Source: Pyxicephalus adspersus (taxonomy: Eukaryota > Chordata > Amphibia > Anura > Pyxicephalidae). Taken from it: a DNA stretch of 64,000 nucleotides. Position 1 is the first letter of the stretch; each line of letters starts with the position of its first letter. The notes beneath the pieces were generated by a model that was not told where the DNA came from, did not search any database, and saw nothing but the letters and a program-made list of their open reading frames with translations. The DNA lies in the NCBI RefSeq assembly GCF_032062135.1, contig NC_092860.1, forward strand, positions 65,197,803 through 65,261,802, given 5' to 3'. The translations under genes and the position numbers were made by a program. Positions 24,293 to 34,162 of the stretch are shown here, one piece after another.

Positions 24293-24683
24293 CCAATGAC
24301 AATGTGTTGTTTTATGTTGTGTTAGGGGAAGGGGGGTAGGAGGGCACTAAATGCGGGGTCTCTGCCCTATCACAGTCCTCTATAGTTTGTTTTAGTTATT
24401 TCTCTAACATTGAATCAGGTTTGTCCCTTTTTCTATAAAATTTACAGGCCATTCTAGCTAATTGCGATTCTGCATGGGATGGTAAAAGTAGATTAAGGTG
24501 GTGAGCAGCGTCTAATTTGGTTCTATTATAATGTGAGGGGTCAGAGGGGAAGGCTTGCGCGCAAACATAAAAGTTTTGTTACAAAAGGTGGAGTTTATTA
24601 GTACACGTTTTTTTTTTTTTTTTGGGCGGCTAAATGCATTGTGTGCCTCCCAGAGTGTAGTTGGAGAAATGTCAGGATGTTTA

Positions 24684-25057
24684 TTAACCGCCCTAGCGGT
24701 TCATTTCTTTCCGGTTTTATATGTCTAAAAGCGGTACATTGTTTTTCATGAAAATTTATTTTACAGTATATTGCATTCAATACAGTTATTTTGTATTTAA
24801 TGCAATTCAAATGGATTTTGACGTTACACACGCACTGACGTCACCGGGAACTCCCCTGGTGACTCATCAGAGCAGAAGCAGGAACGAAGAAAGAAGAAAA
24901 AAAACGGAGATCACGGCACGGGACCCCGGCGGATCAGGTAAGTGCTCTATTTACGAACCTTCTCTCTGTTCCAACCCCGAGAGTGGCTTGGGGTTACCAC
25001 TTGTAGCAACTTTTTTCTACCCCGAGTCACTCTCGGAGTTACCGCTAGGGAGGTTAA
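24684..25057. mobile_element. piggyBac-type MITE, 374 bp including TTAA repeats
   Basis: TTAA lies at both ends. The terminal repeats are CCGCCCTAGCGGT on the left and CCTCCCTAGCGGT (reverse complement) on the right. CCCGAG/CTCGGG subterminal repeats match those of the larger piggyBac element at 28058. It has no transposase and is inserted in L1 endonuclease sequence. Confidence 0.85.
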
Positions 25058-25227
25058 TAGAAAGGTATTCTTTTAGGTGAGATTGTATCTTGTTACATAT
25101 GGAGGGATTGGAGAGCATTGAGTCATTGATAGACCAATTGTGGGAACTGCCTCTGGAAATAATGGGAAAGTTGGATCGAGACCATGGAATGATCAGACCA
25201 TGGGATTGGAACTATTGGATGAAGTCA

Positions 25228-25480
25228 CTAATGGAAGATCTGGGAATTTGCAGGGAATGTGGTCAATTCTTGAAAAGCTATTGAGGGAGTATGAGAAAAA
25301 AGGTATATTCCCTGCTTTATTAAATACATTCTCTCCAACTGTCTGAGGTTGTATTTAATAATGTGGTTGCACAATTCCTGAGAGGATGGAGTTGGGGATG
25401 AAGGGATAGGGGATTGGTCTAGAAAAGGATAAAGTGTAAGGTTGGAATCTCCGCATAAAATCAAATAGCCAGTTTTGTAT
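25228..25480 (-). pseudogene. L1 ORF2 endonuclease remnant
   Basis: Minus-strand LILCGDSNLTLYPFLDQS matches the GGDFN block of L1 apurinic-type endonucleases, with D-F changed to D-S. YLFSHTPS matches the (D)YTFYSH block, with the SRIDY block decayed after it. The frame continues to the LTR border at 25481. Confidence 0.65.
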
Positions 25481-25481
25481 G

Positions 25482-25821
25482 TGAAAAAAAAAGTTTTTTG
25501 TTTCTCTTATGTTATCCCCTTTCTTGAAAGCAGTGTCTTAAAATCACACAGATCTTAAATAAAAAAAAATATTTTGAAGTTACAGTGAAAACAATTTACA
25601 AGTAATCAACAATTATTCCAAATAAGGTGCCCGCTGGTATTCTCCAGTAGATGTATGTTAATGCACCCCCCCCCCCCCCCATACTCATCAACTGGTATGG
25701 TGTGTCATTCCTGCTCAAAGAGATGTTATCTCTTTTGGGTTCCAACCTCCAGCTGGATTCATCCTGCTAGTTTTGTTCTAAGAGGCATTCCAGAGCCACT
25801 CCCCATCAAGGTCCACCAACA
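25482..25821 (-). mobile_element. LTR, shortened copy (left LTR of the 25.5-38.2 kb element)
   Basis: It runs from TGAAAAAAAA to GGTCCACCAACA, with TG...CA ends. In order it shares CTTATGTTATCCCC, CACACAGATCTTAAA, AATCAACAATTATTCCAAAT, GCTGGTATTCTCCAGTAGAT and CAACTGGTATGG blocks with the copy at 37457-38215. It is about 420 bp shorter because of internal deletions and carries a 20-nt C run at about 25663. Confidence 0.75.
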
Positions 25822-25828
25822 GCCAGTT

Positions 25829-26040
25829 TCAATTCATCATCTCCAAAAAGTATTGTTTGAGTGCTGATTCGATACCTTTCATGTTGTGCACTCCAACATA
25901 TCCCCCTTTGTGCCTGAATGGCACACCACCATCACCCTTTGGCAGATTTCCTATGGGCACTATCATCACTCCCTGGAGAAGTTCTTGTTAGAACCATTCC
26001 TTTTCTTCATCTCTGGTGATTTCTTCAGGGCCACAGAATC
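25829..26040 (-). pseudogene. Short unrecognised coding relic beside the left LTR
   Basis: The minus-strand frame reads FCGPEEITRDEEKEWF, a stop, then QELLQGVMIVPIGNLPKGDG and a stretch ending YFLEMMN with a stop at 25829-25831. It ends 8 bp before the LTR, where the last gene of an LTR element would end. I do not recognise the protein. The acidic start and glycine-rich middle are all that can be said. Confidence 0.35.
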
Positions 26041-26899
26041 ACCATAAGCAAAGAGTACCTATTCACTCATCATTTATTCACTCTTAGTTCTTAGTTCCCT
26101 TCCAAGGGTAGAGTATAGAGGAGGGATTGGATTAGCAATACAATCATATAAATGCATACTAATGAATGAACTAATATTTAAAAAAAAATAGCAAAACACA
26201 AAGTTCAGTGTATTCACAGCTTGGGATCATGCAAGTACAACTGATATGTCTTCCCTTGCTGTAGTTTCTATATATCAGGATCTCTGCTTCACTGTAAAAC
26301 CTTTATTTTATAAACATACCTTACAATCGACTTGTCTCTCTACCTTTATAGATAGACCTTATATAAATGTCAGATTAATCAACATGTAAATTTGTACCAA
26401 TGACAAGACCACAGCAAAAAAGGTAATACGACCACATAAGTCAGATTATTCAAAACTCTTTTGACTTCATTAGAATGCCCTACTATTTTATTTCCTTTTG
26501 GTTGTAGTATCCTACTATGGTGGCATTAGCAACCTTTTGCGGTATTAACATTAGTTAATATTGTAGTTAACATTAACACAAATATGTTGTATGTAGCTAA
26601 CCAAACCCTGGCTACAACTATAATATTTCCCAATCAAATTGGTTTTGTGCCGAAGCTTTTCTCGTCCAAATTTGAACTGACTTAAAGGACAAAAAAGAGG
26701 GAGAGGAAGAAGAAAGTGTTTTTTTTTTTGCGGCACAAAGGACATTGGTAATATATAAAATCTATTATAACGTTTATGTATGTAACAAAAAAATCCATAA
26801 TATCAGGATAAAACAGCATTTACTAAATAACACACTGTACTAATAACTCGATATTTTACAAACTTACATAAAGGTCATAGGTTGGAAACCTGGGTCTCA
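26041..26899. other. AT-rich DNA, nothing recognised
   Basis: No convincing ORF or transposon end. It may be decayed interior of the LTR element or the upstream part of the repeat that carries ribozyme copy C. Confidence 0.4.
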
Positions 26900-26936
26900 C
26901 TCGACGCGTTTGGCCCAGATGGGCATTCTCAGGGGA
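26900..26936 (-). ncRNA. Hammerhead-like motif, copy C (degenerate)
   Basis: On the minus strand CUGAGAAU is followed by a stronger helix II (GCCCA-UC-UGGGC), then CAAACGCGUC. Helix I no longer pairs and GAAA is changed to CAAA, so this copy should be inactive. Confidence 0.4.
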
Positions 26937-27069
26937 TATTAGAGACCCTGAAATATTAGTATGGTGCTGCAGATCTGCCAATTCATAAATAAAAAAATAT
27001 ATATCTCAATGATTGGTCAAGATGAATATACCAATCATGAATTCACTGGAGTGCTATTTTTCTGTCTCC

Positions 27070-27474
27070 CTGGTGCCAGGGTTCAGCATGTGGTAGACCG
27101 AGTGGACAAAGTACTGGGAGGGGCTGGACAGGATCCAGCTGTCTTGGTCCATGTTGGAACCAATATAAATGGAAGATGGAGAAGCGTTAAAAATCAGTTT
27201 AGGGAACTAGGTTTCAAGTTGAAGAAAAAGACCTCCAAGGCTATGTTCTCTGAAATATTTCCTGTGCCATGCACAACACAAGAAAGGTAGAGGGAGCTTA
27301 GGCAGCTAAATGCATGGCTTAAGTCCTGGTGTAGAAGGGAAGGGTTTGGGTTCATAGAGCACTGGGCAGAATTTTCATTGGGGTACAACCTGTATGGTTT
27401 GCACTTAAATGAAAGGTGGTCTGCTGTGCTAAGGGAAAGATTTAGGCGAATGTTGGAGGGATATTTAAACTAGA
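27070..27474 (+). pseudogene. CR1 ORF1 relic with SGNH-hydrolase-like text
   Basis: Reading frames contain PAVLVHVGTNINGR, the GTND block of the SGNH/GDSL esterase domain found in vertebrate CR1 ORF1 (asparagine-aspartate changed here). FRELGFKLKK follows, then in a shifted frame LNAWLKSWCRREGFGFIEHW and LYGLHLNERWSAVLRERFRR. The HLNE block takes the place of the catalytic D-x-x-H segment. In intact CR1 this esterase is thought to help in retrotransposition. One frameshift and one in-frame stop are visible. Confidence 0.65.
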
Positions 27475-27502
27475 ACAGAGGGGGGTGGGACAGTCATAAA
27501 AG

Positions 27503-28053
27503 GTGGCAGAAAGGTTAGTCAGGGGTCAGACACTAGAAGAGGGTGGATTGGGGATAGCTGGGGGGAGGATTATGCATAATTTTAATGAGCTTCCCATGTT
27601 ACAAACAAAAATTGGATTGTGCAGTACTAGTTGTACTGAAAAACAAAATGATTTGGCAAACGATGGTAAAAGCAGCAATGGTTTAAAGAGCCTGTTCACC
27701 AATGCTAGAAGTCTAGCAAACAAGATAGGGGAGTTGGAAGCCGTAATGAGTGAGAAGAATTATGACTTAGTTGGTATTGCTGAATCCTGGCTTTGTTCTT
27801 CACATGACTGGGCTATCAATATTCCTGGGTATACTCTCTTTCGTAAAGACAGAGTCAAACGAAAGGGTGGTGGTGTCTGTCTGTATGTGAGAAGTGATCT
27901 AAAAGTGAACGTGAAAGAAGAAATTGAGGAGGGAACAAGAAATGAGGTTGAGGCATTATGGGTGGTGTTGAATGTTGGGTTTAATAACACACAATTAATG
28001 ATTGGAGTCAACTACTAGCACAGATAGAAAAAGCATCAAAAAGTGGAAGTGTT
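27503..28053 (+). pseudogene. CR1 ORF2, endonuclease N-terminal part
   Basis: The frame is open from 27503 and includes LKSLFTNARSLANKIGELEA (endonuclease start, with the catalytic N), YDLVGIAESWLCSSHDWAI (E of the TE/ESW box) and GGGVCLYVRSDLKVNV. The C-terminal half of the domain is across the piggyBac insertion at 29553, where GNFNYPDIDW supplies the D-x-N block. Confidence 0.85.
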
Positions 28054-28304
28054 TTAACCCCCTAGCGGTATTCCTGAGTGTGACTCGGGGTGGGAAAAAT
28101 TGCAAAAAGCGGTAACCCAGAGTCACACTCGGGGTAACTTTGGGGGACCCCCCTTACCTTATCCCCGGCTCCAGCGGCGATCTCACGATCCCGCTGTGAT
28201 GGCGGGGAGCTTCTTCGTCGGGGGTAGTGGCCAGGCAGGAAATTTAAAAGATTACCGAGTAATCTGCTTTTAAATACCGCCCGGGTCCCCACCACCCCGA
28301 TGCA

Positions 28305-28375
28305 CGCATCTGCAGTTAGATGCGATGCACCATGCAGGATTTCTGCTTGGTGCATCGCATCTAACTGCAGATGCG
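28305..28375. repeat. Perfect 28-bp inverted repeat with 15-nt loop
   Basis: The arms at 28305-28332 and 28348-28375 are exact reverse complements, built on the core ATCTGCAGTTAGATGCGATG. It lies about 250 bp inside the piggyBac left end. A second, imperfect set of GCATCACCCGG/CCGGGTGATGC repeats follows at about 28447-28620. Confidence 0.9.
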
Positions 28376-28868
28376 ATCACCAATAGTAAATCCAGAGGGT
28401 GATGCCAGCAGAGATTTCCCGCTGGCAGCACCCCCTGAATCTACTCCCGGGTGATCTCCGGGTGATGCGAGCAGGAAAGTGAGCAGCGGGGACATCCCCT
28501 ACATCCCCTACCGCATCACCCGGAGATCAGCCTCCGGGAGATGCGAGCAGGGGAATGAGCAGGGTGGGGACATCCCCACCGCATCACCCGGCAAGATGTG
28601 TGACATCTTCCGGGTGATGCGGTGGAGTGATGGATTCTGGGGGCAATTTTTTTTTTACAGTAAAAACACATCAAAACATAAAATAAAAGTAAAAGTACAC
28701 ATCGTAGTGCACCAAGCATCATTGCCCAGTGCCCTGATTTACATTTTGCCCACTATTAGCCTTGACCTTGATCTGACCTTTTGATGACTTTTTGATAACT
28801 TCCTGAATGTATCATTTCATCACTTTGTCTTTGACCTTGATTGTTCCTGACTTATTGCTGGAGACCAC

Positions 28869-29220
28869 ATGGCATCCAAAAGGCATCTCGCCGGCACAAG
28901 CGCTGTTTTGGAGGAATTCGAACGCAGCAATTTGGAGTCCTTTGTGGAATCGAGCGATAGTGATTCACCAGGAAATTTGTCATCGGACAGCGAAAGTGAA
29001 CTGAGCGACGATTCTGGACCTGAGGTCAGTCCTGTGCGCACATGGTGTCCTATTGACCTTGATGCGGACCAGGCAGCACCGCCAAGATTTCCATTCACCG
29101 GTGCACCTGGGATGAAAATTGAGGCTGAATGCGACGACCCTCTGGCATACCTGAATTTGTGTTTGACCGATGAAGTTATCTAAAAAAATTTTGCGGAGAC
29201 AAACAGGTAAGCCGCTCTTG
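28869..29220 (+). pseudogene. piggyBac transposase, N-terminal fragment
   Basis: The start at 28869 gives MASKRHLAGTSAVLEEFERS, then a Ser/Asp/Glu-rich stretch, then WCPIDLDADQAAPPRFPFTG, PGMKIE, and DDPLAYLNLCLTDEVI. The F-P-F-x-G, D-P and F-T-D-E-V-I order is the N-terminal part of piggyBac/PGBD4-like transposases. Reading continues through TAA as KNFAETNR, then a second stop where family members have Tyr. The catalytic DDD domain and zinc-binding tail are absent. This is a relic left inside a MITE-like derivative. Confidence 0.85.
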
Positions 29221-29400
29221 TGTTTGCTAACTTTTTGAAATTTTTTGCCAACATGGATGCTGCTTTGTGTTTGCTAACTTTTTGAAATTTTTTGCTAATT
29301 TTTTTTTTTGCCAACATGTGTGCTGCTCTGTGCTAACTTTTTAAATGTTTTTTGCCAACATGTATGCTGCTCTGTTTGCTAACTTTTTGAAATTTTTTGC
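29219..29400 (+). repeat. Four imperfect tandem units in piggyBac
   Basis: Units of about 45-62 bp are built from TTTGCTAACTTTTTGAAATT and TTTTTTGCCAACATG, followed by ATGCTGCT. They begin right where the transposase reading ends. Confidence 0.8.
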
Positions 29401-29552
29401 TATTCTAATATAATAAATAAATATAATAATTATACCCGGGAGTTAATCCTAAGAATTACAGGCCCACAATATAAACAAAAATTTCTACGCAAAACAAATA
29501 GGATCACTTTTTGCATCAAAAAATGACAGAATTAGAACGCATGGGGGGTTAA

Positions 29553-30136
29553 TCATGGGAAATTTCAACTACCCTGACATTGACTGGAGTAATGGCACTA
29601 CAGGAACAGCAAAAGGGAGGACAAAGATAATTTTATGGTACAGTTTATAGAAGCCCCAACTAGAAATGATATTCTGCTGGACCTAGTTCTTTCTAAACAG
29701 GAAGGAAAAACAGGAAGGATAAAAACATTTCATTTTAGAAGAGCAAATTTTCCATTATTAAGGGCGGCTCTCTGTGACTTGGACTAAGAGACAATATTGT
29801 CCACAAAAATGGGAATGTTTCAAGTCTGTTCTACAAAAGCAAACTGAAAAATATATTCCAATGGGTAATAGGTTTGGGAGGCTAAAATTAAAACCTATGT
29901 GGCGCACAGCTGATGTTAAAAAAGCCATAAGGAACAAGAAAAGGGCATTCCAAAAATATAAAAATGAAGGATCACCTTCATCATTTGAAACCTATAAAGA
30001 ATATAACAAAAGATGTAAAAAGAAGATAAAATGTACAAAACTTCAAAATGAAAGACAGATTGCAAAGGAAAGTAAGGCAAACCCCAAAAAATTTTACAAA
30101 CATATTAATACCAAAAATTCAGATCTGAGCATGTAG
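29553..30136 (+). pseudogene. CR1 ORF2, end of endonuclease and spacer
   Basis: IMGNFNYPDIDWSNGTTG continues the endonuclease after the piggyBac site. Frameshifts follow near 29610-29770. EAPTRNDILLDLVLSKQEG gives the end of the domain, then the lysine-rich spacer (29774-30136: WRTADVKKAIRNKKRAFQKY and CKKKIKCTKLQNERQIAKES) that precedes RT in CR1. Confidence 0.8.
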
Positions 30137-30159
30137 GCCCCTTAAAGAATGTCGCTAGG

Positions 30160-31680
30160 TTGGTAACTGGGGATAAAGACAAGGCAGATTTACTAAACAC
30201 TTTTTTTTTTTTTAGCTCTGTGTACACGAAAGAAAATGGCAGAGCTCAAGTCAGAATTGATATGATTGAGAAACAGCTGGAAAAAATTAAGGTTGACAAA
30301 GCACAAGGACCTGATGGATTACATCCACGTGTCCTCAAAGAGCTGAACTCAGTTATTGCAAAGCCAATATTTCACATTTTTAGAGATTCTTTAGTCACTG
30401 GCAAGGTAGCGATGGATTGGCGTAAGGCCAATGTGGTTCCTATCTTCAAAAAGGGAGCAAAGTCATTATCAGGTAACTACAGACCCGTTAGTATAATGTC
30501 CATAGATGGAAAGGTCTTTGAGAGTTTGATAAAGAGCCACAAAGAGGAGTTACTGCTAGAAAATAATATTATAAGTGATAGTCAGCATGGCTTCAAGAAA
30601 GACAGAAGCTGTCAAACAAATTTACTTCCTTTTTATGAGGAAGTAAGTAAACAGGTAGACAGTGGAATAGCAGTTGATTTAGTGTACTTGGACTTTGCTA
30701 AAGCATTTGACACTGTACCCCACAGACGGTTAATATGCAAGTTAGGGTCGATAGGTTTAGAAAAGTTAATCTGTAAATGGTTAGAGAACTGGCTTAAAGA
30801 TCGCATCCAGAAAGTTGTAATAAATGATTCATACTCTGGTCTAAGGTTATTAGTGGTGTACCCCAGGGTTCAGTTTCGGGGCCTTTACTGTTTACCATCT
30901 TCATAAATGATATAGAGTTTGGGATTAAAAGTACCATTTTTGTGTTTGCAGATGACACCAAACTATGTATGGAATTATGTCCATACAGGATGTCTATAAT
31001 CTACAAGCAGACCTGGATGTATTGTTTGATTGGGCAGCCAAGTGGCAAATGACATTTAATATAGATAAATGTAAAGTTATGCACTTGGAGGGATAACAAC
31101 ATGCATGCTGCATACTGTCTAGGGGGAATACATTTGGGGGAGTCAGAAATGGAAAAGGATCTGGGGGTTCTGGTAGATCATAGACCTAATAACAGCATGC
31201 AATGCCAAGCTGCACTATCTAAAGCTGGTAAAGTACTTTCTTGTATTAACAGAGTAATAGACTGCAGAGATGGAGACATAATCCAGCCCTGTACAAAGCA
31301 TTGGTCAGACCACTTCTGAATATGCAGTCCAGTTTTGGGCACCAGTTCACAAAAAAGACATTGTGGAATTGGAGAGAGTGCAGAGAATGGCAACTAAAAT
31401 AATAAAAGGAATGGAGGAGCTCAGCTGAACTGAATCTATTCTCCCTTGACAAGAGACGTTTAAGGGGGTATATGATCACCCTGTATGAATATATATAAAC
31501 AGTCCATATAGAGAACTCTCTTCCCAATTATTCACTTTGAAATCATTACAAAGAACAAGAGGGCACTCTTTGCGTCTGGAGGAGTTTAAGCTCCGGATAA
31601 GGAAGGGTAAGGTCTGTGAAAATGTGGAATCGGCTCCCTCAGGAAGAAGTTTCAGCAACTACTTTTTAAGAAAAAGCTGG
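30160..31680 (+). pseudogene. CR1 ORF2 reverse transcriptase and C-terminus
   Basis: The RT blocks run in order: KVDKAQGPDGLHPRVLKEL, DWRKANVVPIFKKGAK, GNYRPVSIMSIDGKVFESLI, DSQHGFKKDRSCQTNLLPFY and DLVYLDFAKAFDTVPHRRLI (catalytic Asp). A frameshift near 30845 moves [20 protein letters not shown] and FVFADDTKL (catalytic FADD) into another frame. Then come the C-terminal GESEMEKDLGVLVDH and [16 protein letters not shown] blocks. An intact enzyme would reverse transcribe CR1 RNA at the nicked target. Multiple frame changes make this copy dead. Confidence 0.9.
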
Positions 31681-31937
31681 ATGTTTTTCTGGAAGCACAG
31701 AATATAACTGGGTATTAAGGCTTTAAAGTAAAAATAACAGTGACTGTTGATCCAGGGAACATCCGATTGCCTCATGGAATCAGGAAGGATTTTTTTTTCC
31801 CCTGTTGAAGCAAATTGTGCCAGGGTTTTTATTGCCTTCCGCTTGACCAACTATGTCTTATAGGGTTTTATATCTGGGATATGTTTATTTCCCTAGTGGT
31901 TGAACTTGATGGACTTATGTCTTTTTTCAACCTAACC

Positions 31938-31957
31938 TACTATGTAACTATGTAACA
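31938..31957 (+). repeat. CR1 3' terminal short repeat
   Basis: A short (TATGTAAC)n-type tail closes the CR1 copy. An inverted fragment of the same tail (ACATAGTTACATAGT) lies at 38217-38233, beyond the right LTR. Confidence 0.75.
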
Positions 31958-32369
31958 CAAACTGCAGAATCTTTCCAACCATTTTATCAATTGTACTCAG
32001 CCAATCATCCATGGTACAAAATCTATTTTACAGTTGATAAACCAAAAATAAAATATGCAATAGCACTGAAGCTCACTATTACATTGTGCATATTTTGATT
32101 ATTAGTTCATTAATTTAAAATCTTACAGAAAAAGATACAAAAAGGTATATATAAAAAAAGATTTAGAATTTATCCAGCATGTCTGCAATTACACCATTTG
32201 AGGCGGCTTCTCCTTAAAACACAAACAAAAATAAACAAAGCAAACAAATTGCTAAGTGTTTTAAGGACCTTGGTTGAAAAGAAGATTTTCTTCACCAGTC
32301 GGGGTCATCTCAGGATTTCACTTTTGCTCTGTATTTACCTAAAATACAAAACTTTTGAAATAATTAATA
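31958..32369. other. AT-rich DNA, nothing recognised
   Basis: It lies between the CR1 tail and the gag relic. No frame or repeat end was identified. It may be decayed interior of the LTR element. Confidence 0.4.
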
Positions 32370-33234
32370 ACATTTTACCTCTCTCTGTGAGAGGTTTATA
32401 ACAAACTGGCCACTTTTTCCTAACCCTCTACGATTCCCATTTTCCATGTATTCTCTTTTGAAAGCTCGGAACTCTTCTAAGAAACCATTTATTTGAAGTT
32501 TCAACAGGACATTCTCAGCCTGCAAATACCTATTTTCTGTCTTCCTATTTTTGAATAAGACCCCCAACCTGTGTCTATGAGGATGAGTTCCCCAACGTGC
32601 TGAATAGATTTCAAAAGCACGTCTGGTTGTTCTATACTGATTTTGGGTCGTCTTCTTTTCCCTACCAGGGGACCAACAAAACCTTGCTATGTGGCCATAT
32701 AATCCACAAACATAACACCTAATCTTTTGCAGTGCATTGAAACTTTTCCTTACTACAGGTACAGTTTTTGGTTGAGAATAATGAACTGTACAGACTTTTA
32801 ATTACTGATTACCAGATAATTGAAAAGGTGTATCAGAGTTCTGACCTTCCAATGATTCATTCTGTGCAGCATGCACATTGGAGGTGTCATTCGCTGTCCT
32901 TCTATACTCAGGAGTAACCTCCTCCTTGTGTGTAGAGACTGCAAAACTTGCTCCTTGTCCAATGATAAGCTCTCCAATTTACTTCCTGCCCCTTTCAGCT
33001 TCTTAGCAAGCTGAATTCTCTCAAAACACAACTTTTGGTTACTACATTGTTCCCTAAGCTTGTATTTCCCTTCATATTCACACTTATTGGTCTGCCATTT
33101 GCATCTACCATAGAAACATTCTTGTTAGTGTTTTCTAACTCTGTTCTTAACTGAGCTTTCTCAGTACACCACTGAAGTTCTTTCTGTTCTGCAATTTCTT
33201 TCATTTTCATCAACATACCTAAAACATTTGCCAT
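32370..33234 (-). pseudogene. Gag-like protein relic with CCHC zinc knuckle
   Basis: The minus strand, in two or three overlapping frames, gives a predicted helical, charged segment (MLMKMKEIAEQKELQWCTEK) and KKLKGAGSKLESLSLDKEQV. Then comes a hydrophilic region and CYVCGLYGHIARFC at about 32671-32712, a single C-x2-C-x4-H-x4-C knuckle as in retroviral and LTR-retrotransposon nucleocapsids. Basic text follows. Gag packages element RNA into particles. The N-terminal part would lie beyond the hAT insertion. A frameshift is seen near 33000 and a stop near 32800. I cannot tell an endogenous retrovirus from an LTR retrotransposon, since no pol or env is visible. Confidence 0.6.
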
Positions 33235-33669
33235 TAGTGTTGAGCAAACCCGAACTGTAAAGTTCAGGTCCGTATCAAACTTTACGATTTTGGGTGCCTG
33301 GACCCAAACCTGAACTTTGCCGTAAAAGTTTGGGTTCGAGTTTTGTGTTCAGGCATTTAATAAAGCTTGTTGAAAGGCTGCAGGGAAGCCAATCAATAGG
33401 CTTTTAAGGTGTGGGCACTTAGAAGCCATCACAGCCATGCCTAGTAATGGCATGGCTATGATTGGCCGGTGCATCATGTGACCCAGCCTCTATAAAAGCT
33501 GGATCACGTGTAGCACCGCCCATCAGCTCTGAGTAGTGTAGGGACAGGAAGCAGGCAGCTGAAGTGAGGGACAGTGTTAGGAATCTCATCTGGCTATTTG
33601 TTCTGTTGGTGACCTATAATGAATTTTTTGTGGGTGCTATACACCAGCTTTGCACCCCTGACACAGAAA

Positions 33670-34155
33670 TATAATAATCTGGCTGGTTATTCTGTGGTTA
33701 ACCTATAGCGATTTTTTGTGGGTGCAATCCACCATCTTTGTACCCCTGACACAAAAATATAAAAGTTAATCTGTCTGTTAGTTTGGTGAGTGACATATTC
33801 CCATTTTTGTGTGAGGTACACCTGCATTGCATACGTGACAGGGAAATTATTATAGTTAATCCATCTGTTAGTTTGGTGGGTGAAATATACCCAATTTTTG
33901 TGTGAGGGACACCTGCATTGTATACGTGACAGGGAAATAATATAGGTAATCCATCTGTTAGATTGGTGGGTGACATATTCCCATTCTTGTTGGGAGGTAC
34001 ACCTGCACTGCATACCTGAAAGGGAAATAAATATAGTTAATCCGTCTGTTAGTTCGGTGGGTGACATACCCAATTTTTGTGTGAGGTACACCTGCACTGC
34101 ATACATGACAGGGAAATTAATATAGTTAATCCGTCTGTTAGTTCGGTGGGTGACT
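33670..34155 (+). repeat. Tandem units upstream of the hAT transposase
   Basis: About five copies of a 90-100-bp unit with TTAATCCGTCTGTTAGTTCG, GTGGGTGACATA and CACCTGCATTGCATACGTGA. They lie in the presumptive 5' leader just before the transposase start at 34163. Confidence 0.8.
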
Positions 34156-34162
34156 TTAAAGA

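Larger units (their letters stand above)
21600..25481 (-). mobile_element. L1-type LINE broken by a DIRS fragment and TTAA MITEs
   Basis: Reading right to left on the minus strand, L1 endonuclease text occupies about 25475-24300. Part of it is CGDSNLTLYPFLDQS near 25460, and YLFSHTPSIAFQEL near 25280. L1 ORF2 C-terminal text occupies about 22880-22140 (SKWEEDLGGTLPQ, then GCSEIGSYSHTWWNCPV). A DIRS fragment (22858-24205) and piggyBac-like MITEs lie between. The reverse transcriptase is absent. That all parts come from one L1 is inference from strand and order. Confidence 0.6.
28058..29548 (+). mobile_element. piggyBac element carrying only the transposase N-terminus
   Basis: TTAA flanks both sides (28054-28057 and 29549-29552). 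The ends are CCCCCTAGCGGT on the left and CCCCCCATGCG (reverse complement) on the right. Subterminal GACTCGGGGT-type repeats and a 28-bp perfect hairpin at 28305-28375 follow the left end. The transposase frame covers only about the first 110 codons and is followed by tandem TTTGCTAACTTTTTGAAA units, so the element is non-autonomous. Confidence 0.9.
27040..31957 (+). mobile_element. CR1 LINE with both ORFs, split by a piggyBac
   Basis: ORF1 relic (27070-27474), ORF2 endonuclease (27503-28053 and 29553 onward), reverse transcriptase (30160-31000), C-terminal region (31000-31680) and a 3' UTR ending in CTATGTAACTATGTAAC at 31938-31957 appear in normal order. Deleting 28058-29548 plus one TTAA restores the endonuclease frame. 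Several frameshifts make it inactive. The 5' start is approximate. Confidence 0.88.

Noticed and set aside
28479..28784. Open frames on both strands over the GC-rich part of the piggyBac
   Set aside because: They arise from inverted GCATCACCCGG repeats and have no domain.
29443..29446. TTAA preceded by CCCGGGAG as the right end of the piggyBac
   Set aside because: Using the TTAA at 29549 restores the CR1 reading frame exactly and gives a better terminal repeat, so 29443 is internal.
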